NCBI GenBank assembly: GCA_963824215.1 | Contig: CAWGOE010000001.1 | Coordinates: forward strand, 744,001 to 808,000 | DNA from: VRUE01 sp963824215 | GTDB taxonomy: Bacteria; Actinomycetota; Thermoleophilia; Solirubrobacterales; 70-9 | Reading direction: 5' to 3' | DNA: 64,000 bases | In this document: one piece after another, positions 7,928-16,073 of the stretch | Position numbering within the stretch: position 1 is the first letter of the stretch | Layout of the letters: every line of letters starts with the position of its first letter | The notes under the pieces: model-generated | The model's database searches: none | The model's input: only the letters and a program-made list of their open reading frames with translations | Told to the model about the DNA's origin: nothing | Position numbers and translations under genes: made by a program

Positions 7928-9616
7928 TCAGCGGGGCCCGCAGACGGTGACGGACCCGTCTACCGTCACCCGCCAAGGGTCGGTTGCCACATCCGCCGGA
8001 ATCACGAGCTGCGACCACTCGGCCGGCAGGTAGTCGATGCCGACGCTGCGCGGCGAGTCGGCGAAGCGGGCCAACCAGAGCGCGGTCCCCTCGCCGCCCG
8101 GGCGCAACAGCGTCCTACCCGCCGCGACGGCAAAGCTGGCGGACTCCGCGCCGGGAGCCGGCGCGACCGATCGGCACTCGTTCTCCCGGCCGGGCGGCGG
8201 GGCCGGCTCGAGCTCCAAGCCGAGGGCGCCGACGAGGGCGGCGTCAGCGATCAGGCGCAGCTCCTCATCCTGCGCGCGCACCTCGTCCAGCGAGTAGGCG
8301 ATCGAGCCGTTGTGCGCGCTGGCGTCGAGGTAGGCATCGGCGGGGATGCCGATGTAGAGCCCCCCGTCGACTTCGGCCACGCGCGCATCACTGGAGACGA
8401 TGTAGTCGGGGTCGACGTGCTCGCGCGCGAGCTCGAGCATCGCGAACTCGGTGCTGCTGACGGGAGGATCGTGGTGGAGGACCCCGTCTCGCACCTCGGT
8501 CAGCTGCGCGATGTTGGCCGGGAGCGCGACGAGGGCGAGGACGAGCAGAGCGGCAGAGACGCCGCCGGGTATCCGCCGCCCGACCGCGTCGGCGGCAATC
8601 AGCACGATCATCACCGCGCCGACTAAGACATAGCGGCCCGCCACAGCCGGTCGCTCGGCACCGGCCAGCAGCACCCAGTAGGTGGCGAGCACGACGAGCC
8701 AGACCCAGATCGTGCGCGGCACCGCCCCGAGCCAGAGGCGGGCGATCAGGGCGAGCCCAGCGGCGATCGCAAGCGCTTTGCCGAACCAGGTGGCGGTCGT
8801 CGCGTAGGAGCCGACTTCGATCGGGTTGGTCCCGGTCAGCGAGCCCATCACCGCCGCCGCGCCGTCGAGGAAGGTCTCCGGGATGAGGCCAATGTTCCCC
8901 GTGCTCGCTTCACTCTGGTCGAACTTGCGCGCCCAGATCCACCAGAGCGCGTAGAGCACGATCGGCACGAGCACGATCCAGGCGCGGCGGAGTGCATCGC
9001 GCCGGTAGCGGATCGCCAGCCAGGCCGCGATGCCGACGGCGAAGCAAAGCCCGAGCTCGATCATCGCCACCGAGAGGGTCAACAGCAGGCAGGCAAGTAC
9101 GTCGCCGCGCCGGTCTTCCCGCTGCAGCATCAGGACGGCTGCCAGGCCGGCTGCGAGCGAGCCGGAGGTGTTGAAGTCGAGCGGCCAGAGCAGCTGCTCG
9201 CTGGAGAAGCCGAGAAAGAGGAGGACGATCGAGGGGGCCAGCGCGGCGGCCGCGCCGATGCGTCGCCGCGCCAGCTCGAAGGTAAGCGCGGCGCAGGCGA
9301 GCAGCGTGGCGATGTTGATCAACACGAAGACCGTGTACTCGGCGCCGATCGTGGCGAAGACGACCTCATAGGTGAAGCGGCCGCCGAGCGGCAGGTGGTC
9401 GTTGAACGGGGCGAGCAGGTACTCGGGGCTGAACGGCTGGTAGTGAACGAGGGCGCCCTGCTTGTCGGTGACGCGCCCGTAGTAGAAGAGTTCGTCGATG
9501 GCGAACCCCTGGCCGTGCGTGGCGTAGAGGATCAGCCCGGCCGAGCACAGCATCGCGAAGCCGAGCACGGCCCAGGCGACGCGCGGTTCCTGCAGCCTGG
9601 TGACGAGGCTCCGCAT
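7928..9616 (-). CDS. Polytopic membrane protein, GT-C/GT39-like
   Basis: A 562-residue protein with about ten or more hydrophobic segments in its first 400 residues, then an extracytoplasmic C-terminal domain. An acidic motif after the first membrane helix (IDELFYYGR) is where GT-C enzymes place their catalytic aspartate. ATG 9616 is chosen because it lies 32 bp after the upstream gene's stop; extending upstream would overlap that gene in a hydrophilic, non-conserved stretch. A paralogue, split by a frameshift, lies at 16074-17799 (shared LYALWW/LYVLWW, the DxxTYILY-type acidic loop and a similar C-terminal end, VCGPR versus VCGF). It is probably a lipid-linked-sugar-dependent transferase; donor and acceptor are unknown. 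Confidence 0.7.
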   Translation of the reverse strand: MRSLVTRLQEPRVAWAVLGFAMLCSAGLILYATHGQGFAIDELFYYGRVTDKQGALVHYQPFSPEYLLAPFNDHLPLGGRFTYEVVFATIGAEYTVFVLINIATLLACAALTFELARRRIGAAAALAPSIVLLFLGFSSEQLLWPLDFNTSGSLAAGLAAVLMLQREDRRGDVLACLLLTLSVAMIELGLCFAVGIAAWLAIRYRRDALRRAWIVLVPIVLYALWWIWARKFDQSEASTGNIGLIPETFLDGAAAVMGSLTGTNPIEVGSYATTATWFGKALAIAAGLALIARLWLGAVPRTIWVWLVVLATYWVLLAGAERPAVAGRYVLVGAVMIVLIAADAVGRRIPGGVSAALLVLALVALPANIAQLTEVRDGVLHHDPPVSSTEFAMLELAREHVDPDYIVSSDARVAEVDGGLYIGIPADAYLDASAHNGSIAYSLDEVRAQDEELRLIADAALVGALGLELEPAPPPGRENECRSVAPAPGAESASFAVAAGRTLLRPGGEGTALWLARFADSPRSVGIDYLPAEWSQLVIPADVATDPWRVTVDGSVTVCGPR

Positions 9617-9647
9617 CCGGCGCCGCACTCTAGCCGCCCGCTGGGCG

Positions 9648-11306
9648 TCAGCCGCGCAGTGCCGTCGCGTCGCTGTCGCGGAGCACGTCGCGGTAGCGGC
9701 GCCACCAGTCGTGGAAGAAGCTGACGGTTTCCATCCCGGCGCGCAGGTGGGGAGATATCTGGCCTCGCGAGGGGTCCTCGAGCCAAGCGGTGAGGTGGGG
9801 GGAGACATGTTCGGCCAGCGGCCCGTCGGCGAGAAGACGGCGGTGGCCTGCGATGGCGGCATCAGAGCACCAGCGCCGTGGCAGGGTGCGCTGCTCCGGC
9901 CGCAGCACGTCGTTGGTCGATTCCATCTTCGCCAGTTGGGGCATCAGCCGGCGCTGCAGCGCCGTCAGCATCGTCCGGTACCTCTTTTCTTCGGGCGAGA
10001 CGGCGAGGATGGGCGAGACGACCGCGTCGTCGGCGCCGGGAACGGCGATGGGTGCCTTGCAGCCGATTAGGCCGCTGGGGTTGCTGGAGACGCCGCCGAC
10101 GGTTCGCGTCGCGTAGAGCGCCAGCAGCGGTTGGGAAGGGTGCCCGGCGAACGGCTTGACGATGGCTTCGTACTGGCCACGGGCGTTGTCGAGGATCGCA
10201 TCGTGGAAGCGCTCGTCGAGCCCGGCGTGAGTGTGCCCATAGCGGCGGAGGCTGTCGAAGAGCGCCCGGTTCGAAGCCTGTGGGTCGCTGGTGTCCAGTA
10301 CGTCGGGGGTGTGGAAGCGCGCTCCGGTCAGCAAGAAGGTGTCGAGCGCATAGCCGTCGGGAACCGGCGCTCGCGCACCCTCGACGCGGCGAGCGAGCGG
10401 CATCAGCCAAGGGTGGTCGACGATGCGGTACTCGACCCGCCGGTTGCGCTCCTCCCAGTCCGCCCAGTAGTCCCCGACCGGGGCGCGAAGCAGCTCGTGC
10501 CTGACGCCGAGCTCCGCGGCGACCGGGGTCGCGAAGCCCTCCTCGAACTCGGTGCCCTCGTCGTCGTTGACGGTGATCGCAATCGGCTCCGCCCGTCCCG
10601 AGGTGCACAGCACGCTGATCAGCGCCCGCGAGTCATAGCCGCCGCTGAGCGGGCAGAGGACCTCTCCCTCCAGCGGGGCGAGGGACTCCCGCAGGGCTGC
10701 GACCGTCGCCTCCGTGCCGGCCTCGAGGTCGAGATGGGGCTCGATCTCCGACCATGGCCAGGTTGGCGATTCGATCCGGCCGCGGCCGAAGCGGCGCCGC
10801 AGCGCTGTGTGGGGGCCGAGGCGGCGGACCTCGGCGAAGGGGGTGCGGTCGCCGAGCGCGAAGCGCACGGCGAAGATCGACGCCCAGGTGTCCCAGTCGA
10901 CCGAGAGGGCGACCGGGGAGCTGCGGACGAGTGGGTCGAGCCGCGACGCGAAGTAAGTGGCGCCGTTGGTGTCGGTCCAGAAAACGGAGGCGAGGCCGCT
11001 GACCGGCGAATGGACGAGGCGGCGGCGCCCTGCGATGACGAGCCCGCAGGCCCCGAGCCTTGCCGCCTCTCGCCAGTTCGCCGCACCGCCGCGCCAGGTG
11101 TTGCCCTCGATCCAGCCGACGCCCTGCTCGCGCCTGCCCCGCCAGAGGAATGCCGGCCGATCGAGCATCAAGATCGAGTCCCGGTCCTCGTGCGCAACCC
11201 GCAACCCCCCGCCGAACAGGGAGGCCATCCGTTCGACTCGGGCACGGTCGTAGTCGCCGAGCGCTCCGCAAGCCAGCGGCGCTCGGGATGGCGTTGTTCC
11301 CTCCAT
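9648..11306 (-). CDS. Asparagine synthase-like protein of a polysaccharide locus
   Basis: A 552-residue protein with the ATP-pyrophosphatase loop LCPLSGGYDSRAL (SGGYDS at 221-226) of asparagine synthase B/beta-lactam synthetase enzymes, and a shortened N-terminal glutaminase-like half. The N-terminal Cys2 that releases ammonia from glutamine is absent, so it cannot use glutamine in the usual way. Genes of this type in capsule and exopolysaccharide clusters are suspected to amidate uronic acids or act as amide ligases. It is immediately followed by the GT-C-like membrane protein and is divergent from a glycosyltransferase with 49 bp between starts. Confidence 0.75.
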   Translation of the reverse strand: MEGTTPSRAPLACGALGDYDRARVERMASLFGGGLRVAHEDRDSILMLDRPAFLWRGRREQGVGWIEGNTWRGGAANWREAARLGACGLVIAGRRRLVHSPVSGLASVFWTDTNGATYFASRLDPLVRSSPVALSVDWDTWASIFAVRFALGDRTPFAEVRRLGPHTALRRRFGRGRIESPTWPWSEIEPHLDLEAGTEATVAALRESLAPLEGEVLCPLSGGYDSRALISVLCTSGRAEPIAITVNDDEGTEFEEGFATPVAAELGVRHELLRAPVGDYWADWEERNRRVEYRIVDHPWLMPLARRVEGARAPVPDGYALDTFLLTGARFHTPDVLDTSDPQASNRALFDSLRRYGHTHAGLDERFHDAILDNARGQYEAIVKPFAGHPSQPLLALYATRTVGGVSSNPSGLIGCKAPIAVPGADDAVVSPILAVSPEEKRYRTMLTALQRRLMPQLAKMESTNDVLRPEQRTLPRRWCSDAAIAGHRRLLADGPLAEHVSPHLTAWLEDPSRGQISPHLRAGMETVSFFHDWWRRYRDVLRDSDATALRG

Positions 11307-11355
11307 GTCAGCCTCGCCCCACCGGTGATCGGAATTTTCTTAAGCTGGCACTCTA

Positions 11356-13287
11356 TTGCGACTCTGCCTGATCTCTTCGGACCCGTTGCCCGACGGCGGA
11401 TTGGGGGCATCCGTGCAGCGTCTCGCCCGTCTGCTCGCCGGCGAGCACGAGGTGACCGTCGTCCACACCTACGAGGAGAACGCCAGGTCTGAGTTGGAGG
11501 GCTCCGCGGGCGTTCGGCAGGTCATTGCCGACCCCTCGCGCCTGCCGCCGATCGCCTTCTCCTGCGACGACCACGCCCGCTCGGCAGCGGCGCTGTTGGC
11601 GATCGAAGAGGCCTTCGGCGATGAGCCCCCCGACTACCTTGAGGTCCCCGACCACCGTGGCCATGGATTGGTGCCGTTGCAGGCGAGGAACGCCGGCCAC
11701 CGCTCGCTGCGCGGTTGCACGATCGGGGTGCGGCTGCACGGGTCGGCGGAGATGGCTTGCGTGCAGGACGGCACCTGGCCCCGGCCGGAGAACAGGATCC
11801 TCGGCGACTTCGAGCGCGAGGTTCTGCGCCTGGCCGATCTGGTCATCTGGCCCGGCGGTGACGCGCTCGGGCTCTACGAGCGATTTCTCGGCGCCGCGCT
11901 GCCCGCCCCCGCGTGCCTGCGACTCCCGTTCGCCCTACCGCCCGAGCCACCCGACCCGGCCCCGAGAGACCCGCAGGCACCGTTGCGGCTGCTTTATGCC
12001 GGCCGGCTGCAGAGAGCCCGGGGGCCGCTGGTGCTGGCCGAGGCCTGCGCACGCATTGCCGGTGATGGGTGGCGGCTGACGATCGCCGGAGCTGACACCG
12101 AGACGGCGGCGCTCGGGCGGTCGGTTCGGGAGACGCTCGAGACGATGTGCGCCCCCGACCCTCGCGTGTCGCTGCTCGACCCGGTCGCGCCGGAGCGGCT
12201 GCCGGAGACACTGGCTGAGCACGATCTCCTCGTCGTCCCCTCTCAGTTCGAGGTGTGGAGCGGTATCGCCATGGAGGCGATGCGCGCCGGTTTGCCTGTG
12301 CTGATGACGCCAGTCGGTGGCCTGACCGGGATCGTCGAGGCCGGAGTGAGCGGCTGGCTCGCAGCGGACACCACTCGCGCGGCGATCCAGGCCGCGCTCG
12401 AACGGCTGCTGGCAGATCGCGACGAGCTCGAGCGGGTCAGGATGTCGGGCGAGGTCTTCCGGCGCTTTCAGCGGCTCGCCGAGCCGGCGCCGATCCTCAG
12501 CGGCTACCGCGAGCTGCTCGGCGAGCGCCACCCTCCCGCCGTTGTCGTCAACGGGGCGTCCCCCAAACCGCTGGTCAGTGCGATCGTCCCCTACTACGGC
12601 GAGCACGAGTGGGTTGGCGAGGCGGTCGGCTCACTGCTCTCCCAGACCCACCGCAACCTCGAGGTGACGATCGTCAACGACGGCTCTTTCGAGCCTGAGG
12701 ATGCGGTTCTCGCCGAGCTCGCCGAAGATCCCCGCGTGCGGGTCCTGACTCAGCTCAATGAGGGCGACCAGAGCGCCAGGAATCTCGGCCTAGTCGACGC
12801 GGAGGGTAAGTACGTCGTGATGCTCGACGCCGACAATGCGCTCGAGCCGGAGTTCGTGGCCCGCGCGGTGGCGATGTTGGAGGCCGATCCCGAGCTTGCC
12901 TATGTGACTTGCTGGCTGCGCTTCGTCGGCGAGGAGGCCGCCCTGGAGGCGGCTTGGACGCGGGGTTACGCGCCTCTCGGCAACGGCGTTCGCAGCGACG
13001 AGGCGGTCAACTCCGACGGCGATACGATCGCGGTGATGCCGCGTCGCCTCTTCGCCGAGCTCGGCTACCGCTACGACCTGGGGGCGGTGATGGCCGACTG
13101 GGCGCTCTACCGGGTGCTGAAAGATGATGGCCGCCTCGGCGCAGTGATCCCCGAGCGGCTGGCACGGTACAGGGTGCGCCCCGACTCGATCAGCCGCACT
13201 CTGGCCGGCGACACGCACGCGTTGGCCTGGGACGAAACCCTCTCGGCGCGACGGGCGAGGAGGCTGCGGTGGGTCGCGACGAGGTGA
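11356..13287 (+). CDS. Bifunctional glycosyltransferase, GT4 domain fused to GT2 domain
   Basis: A 643-residue fusion. Residues 1 to about 385 are a GT-B GT4 enzyme (LYAGRLQRARGP, and VVPSQFEVWSGIAMEAM containing the EX7E-type donor-site region). Residues about 403-640 are a GT-A GT2 enzyme (SAIVPYYGEHEWV, TIVNDGS, MLDADNALEPEF). A TTG start at 11356 gives the classical GT4 opening MRLCLISSDPLPDGGLG. Two active sites in one chain could add two sugars in succession to a lipid-linked oligosaccharide. Its 3' end overlaps the next gene by 19 bp, indicating translational coupling. Donor sugars cannot be told. Confidence 0.85.
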   Translation: MRLCLISSDPLPDGGLGASVQRLARLLAGEHEVTVVHTYEENARSELEGSAGVRQVIADPSRLPPIAFSCDDHARSAAALLAIEEAFGDEPPDYLEVPDHRGHGLVPLQARNAGHRSLRGCTIGVRLHGSAEMACVQDGTWPRPENRILGDFEREVLRLADLVIWPGGDALGLYERFLGAALPAPACLRLPFALPPEPPDPAPRDPQAPLRLLYAGRLQRARGPLVLAEACARIAGDGWRLTIAGADTETAALGRSVRETLETMCAPDPRVSLLDPVAPERLPETLAEHDLLVVPSQFEVWSGIAMEAMRAGLPVLMTPVGGLTGIVEAGVSGWLAADTTRAAIQAALERLLADRDELERVRMSGEVFRRFQRLAEPAPILSGYRELLGERHPPAVVVNGASPKPLVSAIVPYYGEHEWVGEAVGSLLSQTHRNLEVTIVNDGSFEPEDAVLAELAEDPRVRVLTQLNEGDQSARNLGLVDAEGKYVVMLDADNALEPEFVARAVAMLEADPELAYVTCWLRFVGEEAALEAAWTRGYAPLGNGVRSDEAVNSDGDTIAVMPRRLFAELGYRYDLGAVMADWALYRVLKDDGRLGAVIPERLARYRVRPDSISRTLAGDTHALAWDETLSARRARRLRWVATR

Positions 13288-13622
13288 CCGAGAGGCCCGA
13301 GCAAAGCCTGGCGCACCTCGAACGCCGGGTCGAGGAGCTGCGCCGGATCAACGAGCAGCTCGGCGAGGACCTGGTGCGAGGCGCGGCCTCGCGGCGGCCG
13401 CGTTCGTCCGCCGTCGCCGCTCGCACCCTGAACAAGCTGAAGCAGGAACGCCTAGCCGCCCTCGCCCAGCTCGAAGAAGCCCGTCAGCAGCTGAGCGAAG
13501 CGAACTCGGGTCTCAACCACCTCGGCCGCGAGAACGAGCAACTCAGAGCCGAAGTCGCCCGCCTGCGCCGCGGCCTGCCTGGTTTCCTGCGCCGCGCCCG
13601 GGCCAGGCTGTTGCGCCGCTGA
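13269..13622 (+). CDS. Small coiled-coil protein coupled to a glycosyltransferase
   Basis: A 117-residue charged protein with two predicted coiled-coil stretches: residues about 12-35 (LAHLERRVEELRRINEQL) and about 55-100, with heptad-like Leu spacing. It ends in a basic tail, LLRR. The GTG start lies inside the preceding glycosyltransferase gene (19-bp overlap). No enzymatic motif is seen. Similar short coiled-coil proteins or N-terminal coils accompany two other glycosyltransferases in the window (28378-28617 and the N-terminus at 18966), so a scaffolding role in an assembly complex is plausible but unproven. Confidence 0.6.
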   Translation: MGRDEVTERPEQSLAHLERRVEELRRINEQLGEDLVRGAASRRPRSSAVAARTLNKLKQERLAALAQLEEARQQLSEANSGLNHLGRENEQLRAEVARLRRGLPGFLRRARARLLRR

Positions 13623-13669
13623 GCTGCTCCATCGGTTCCCCGGCGACGCGATCTGATACTCGTTCAGCG

Positions 13670-14743
13670 ATGCCGACCGCAATAGTCACCGGCTCGGGGG
13701 GCCTGATTGGCTCCGAGTCCGTCCGCCGCTTCATCGAGGCCGGCTGGGACATCGTCGGCCTCGAGAACGACATGCGCGCCCGTTTCTTTGGCGAGGAGGC
13801 ATCGACCGCCCACGTCACCGAGGAGCTGCGCGAGGGCTACCCGGAGTTCCGCTCGCTCGACGTCGACATCCGCGATGCCGACGGTGTCGGCCGCGCCTTC
13901 CGTGACCTGGCCGGCTCGCTCGACGCGGTGATCCACACCGCGGCGCAGCCCTCGCACGACTGGGCCGCGCGTGAGCCGCAGACCGATTTCGGCGTCAACG
14001 CCGTGGGCACCCTGAACTTGCTCGAGGCGGCGCGCGAGCACGCTCCCGATGCCCCTTTCATCTTCTGCTCGACCAACAAGGTCTATGGCGACACGCCCAA
14101 CTTCCTTCCCCTGGAGGAGCTGGAGGAGCGGCTCGAGCTGCCCGAGTCCCACCCCTTCCACAAAGGCATCGACACCTCGATGTCGATCGACCACTCGACC
14201 CACTCGCTCTTCGGTGTCTCCAAGGCCGCCGCCGACCTGCTGGTGCAGGAGTACGGTCGCTACTTCGACATGCCGACCGTCTGTTTCCGCGGCGGCTGCC
14301 TGACCGGTCCCCAGCACGCCGGTGCGCAGCTGCACGGTTTCCTCGCCTACCTGATGAAGTGCACCGTCACCGGCACGCCCTACACGGTCTTCGGCTACGG
14401 CGGCAAGCAGGTCCGCGACAACATCCACAGCGCCGATCTAGTCGCCTGCTTCCAGTCTTTCCAGCGCGCCCCCCGCGCCGGCGCCGTCTACAACATGGGC
14501 GGCGGCCGTCGCAGCAACTGCTCGATGCTGGAGGCGATCGACGTCTGCGAGCGGATCAGCGGCCGCGAGCTGCAGTGGGAGTTGAGCGACGAGAACCGGA
14601 TCGGCGACCACCGCTGGTGGATCTCCGACGTCTCCGATTTCGCGGCCGACTACCCAGACTGGCAGCCGCGCTACGGGATCGACGAGATCCTGGAGGAGAT
14701 GTACGAGCAGAACGTCGAGCGCTGGATGGCGACCGCGGGCTGA
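13670..14743 (+). CDS. SDR-family nucleotide-sugar epimerase, CDP-paratose 2-epimerase-like
   Basis: A 357-residue extended short-chain dehydrogenase. The Rossmann glycine motif is atypical (TGSGGLIGSES), followed by the conserved FCSTNKVYGD and FRGGCLTGPQH, which are hallmarks of the RfbE/TyvE CDP-paratose/tyvelose epimerase branch. The usual catalytic YxxxK reads FGVSK (Phe181, Lys185), so the general-base Tyr is missing at its normal place. Other proteins of this sub-branch may share that change, but I could not check. It would epimerise or otherwise modify a nucleotide sugar for the surrounding glycan locus; the exact substrate is unknown. Confidence 0.75.
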   Translation: MPTAIVTGSGGLIGSESVRRFIEAGWDIVGLENDMRARFFGEEASTAHVTEELREGYPEFRSLDVDIRDADGVGRAFRDLAGSLDAVIHTAAQPSHDWAAREPQTDFGVNAVGTLNLLEAAREHAPDAPFIFCSTNKVYGDTPNFLPLEELEERLELPESHPFHKGIDTSMSIDHSTHSLFGVSKAAADLLVQEYGRYFDMPTVCFRGGCLTGPQHAGAQLHGFLAYLMKCTVTGTPYTVFGYGGKQVRDNIHSADLVACFQSFQRAPRAGAVYNMGGGRRSNCSMLEAIDVCERISGRELQWELSDENRIGDHRWWISDVSDFAADYPDWQPRYGIDEILEEMYEQNVERWMATAG

Positions 14744-14785
14744 GGCCCCAGACCCGAGATTTTTCAGCAGAAGAAAGGCCCTTTG

Positions 14786-14813
14786 CTAAATTTAGGTCTC
14801 GACCTAAATTTAG
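14786..14813 (+). promoter_or_regulatory. Perfect 28-nt palindromic operator upstream of the AAA ATPase gene
   Basis: Two 13-nt arms, CTAAATTTAGGTC (14786-14798) and GACCTAAATTTAG (14801-14813), are perfect inverted complements around a 2-nt spacer. Each arm also contains the 10-nt self-complementary CTAAATTTAG. The site is very A/T-rich in GC-rich surroundings and sits immediately before the Shine-Dalgarno AAGGAGG (14814-14820) and the ATG at 14832. It could be a repressor operator, or form an RNA hairpin that gates ribosome access. The binding protein is unknown. Confidence 0.75.
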
Positions 14814-14831
14814 AAGGAGGCCTAATTAGAT

Positions 14832-16061
14832 ATGGATCCAGCTGAGTTCAAGAATCCATATCGACCTGGAGCAGGGCATATGCCGCCCTACCTCGCTGGC
14901 CGCGAGACCGAGCATGCCGAATTTGATCGGCTCTTAGGGCAGGAAGAGATCCTCGAGAACCTCGTGCTAACCGGTCTGCGCGGAGTTGGCAAGACGGTTC
15001 TGCTCGAGAAGTTCAAGGAGAAGGCGCTAGACCATGGCTGGGCTTGGGCGGGTGCAGATCTATCTGAGTCAGCCAGCATCAGCGAGGCTGCGCTGGCTGC
15101 GCGACTACTGGCTGACCTTGCCCTGATCACGTCGTCCACGACGGTGAGGGATCCAGCGCTCCGCCAGGAGATCGGCTTCTCCGCCTCATCGCAACCGCGA
15201 GAGGTTCCGCTGACGCATGGAGTCTTGGTAGGCGTCTACGAAAGGACGCCGGGCCTGGTCGCCGACAAGATCAAGGCGACGCTTGAGTTTGCCTGGGAGC
15301 ACCTGCAGGCGCAGGGCCATCACCGCGTGATCTTTGCCTACGACGAGGCGCAGAACCTCTCCGATCACGCCACCAGCGAGCAGTTCCCTCTTTCAGTTCT
15401 GCTCGACGTGTTCCAGTCGATCCAGAAGAAAGGCGTGCAGTTCATGCTCGTCCTCGCGGGACTGCCAACCCTCTTTCCCAAGCTCGTCGACGCGCGGACC
15501 TACGCCGAGCGCATGTTCCGAGTCATGACCCTCGCGAAGCTGAACGAGGACGAGAGCCGGGAAGCGATTCTCAGGCCGATCGAGGTAGCAGAGTGTCCGG
15601 TGACGCTGACGCCGGAGTCGGTCGAAGTCATCGTGTACGAGACCGCTGGATACCCGTATTTCATCCAGTTCATCGGCCGCGAGGTCTACGACGTCTTCAT
15701 TCGTCAGCATGCTGACGAAGAGAAGAAGTTTGTGCCCATCGAGGCGATTCAGCGCAAGCTGGATGCGGACTTCTTTGCTGGTCGCTGGGCAAGGATCACG
15801 GACCGGCAGCGCGAGTTGCTCTGGGTGGTCGCGCATCTCGACCGCCCCGACGAGGAGTTCACGATCTTGGAACTGACCGAGAAGGCAAAAGTGCTGCTCG
15901 CGAAGCCGTTCTCTCCCAGCAATGCGAGTCAGATGCTAGCCAGCCTCGCGGAGCGCGGCATGATCTACAAGAACCGCTTTGGCAAGTACTCCTTCGCGGT
16001 GCCCCTGTTGGGACGCTTCATCCTCCGGATTCATGAGCAGGAGCCTCAGGAGGCCGTCTAG
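14832..16061 (+). CDS. AAA-family ATPase, STAND/archaeal-ATPase-like, with C-terminal winged-helix region
   Basis: A 409-residue P-loop ATPase. The N-terminus (YLAGRETEHAEFDRLL) is the lead-in typical of ORC/STAND-like ATPases; Walker A is GLRGVGKT (48-55) and Walker B VIFAYDE (166-172). LVLAGLPTL about 55 residues later is the sensor strand, and the C-terminal 90 residues look like a winged-helix (LAERGMIYKNRFGKYSFAVPL). Its codon use is more A/T-rich than its neighbours and it interrupts a polysaccharide locus behind a strong palindromic operator, so recent transfer is likely. No partner gene is adjacent. Function is unknown; autoregulated selfish or defence roles are possible. Confidence 0.75.
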   Translation: MDPAEFKNPYRPGAGHMPPYLAGRETEHAEFDRLLGQEEILENLVLTGLRGVGKTVLLEKFKEKALDHGWAWAGADLSESASISEAALAARLLADLALITSSTTVRDPALRQEIGFSASSQPREVPLTHGVLVGVYERTPGLVADKIKATLEFAWEHLQAQGHHRVIFAYDEAQNLSDHATSEQFPLSVLLDVFQSIQKKGVQFMLVLAGLPTLFPKLVDARTYAERMFRVMTLAKLNEDESREAILRPIEVAECPVTLTPESVEVIVYETAGYPYFIQFIGREVYDVFIRQHADEEKKFVPIEAIQRKLDADFFAGRWARITDRQRELLWVVAHLDRPDEEFTILELTEKAKVLLAKPFSPSNASQMLASLAERGMIYKNRFGKYSFAVPLLGRFILRIHEQEPQEAV

Positions 16062-16073
16062 TCGCTATGCAGA

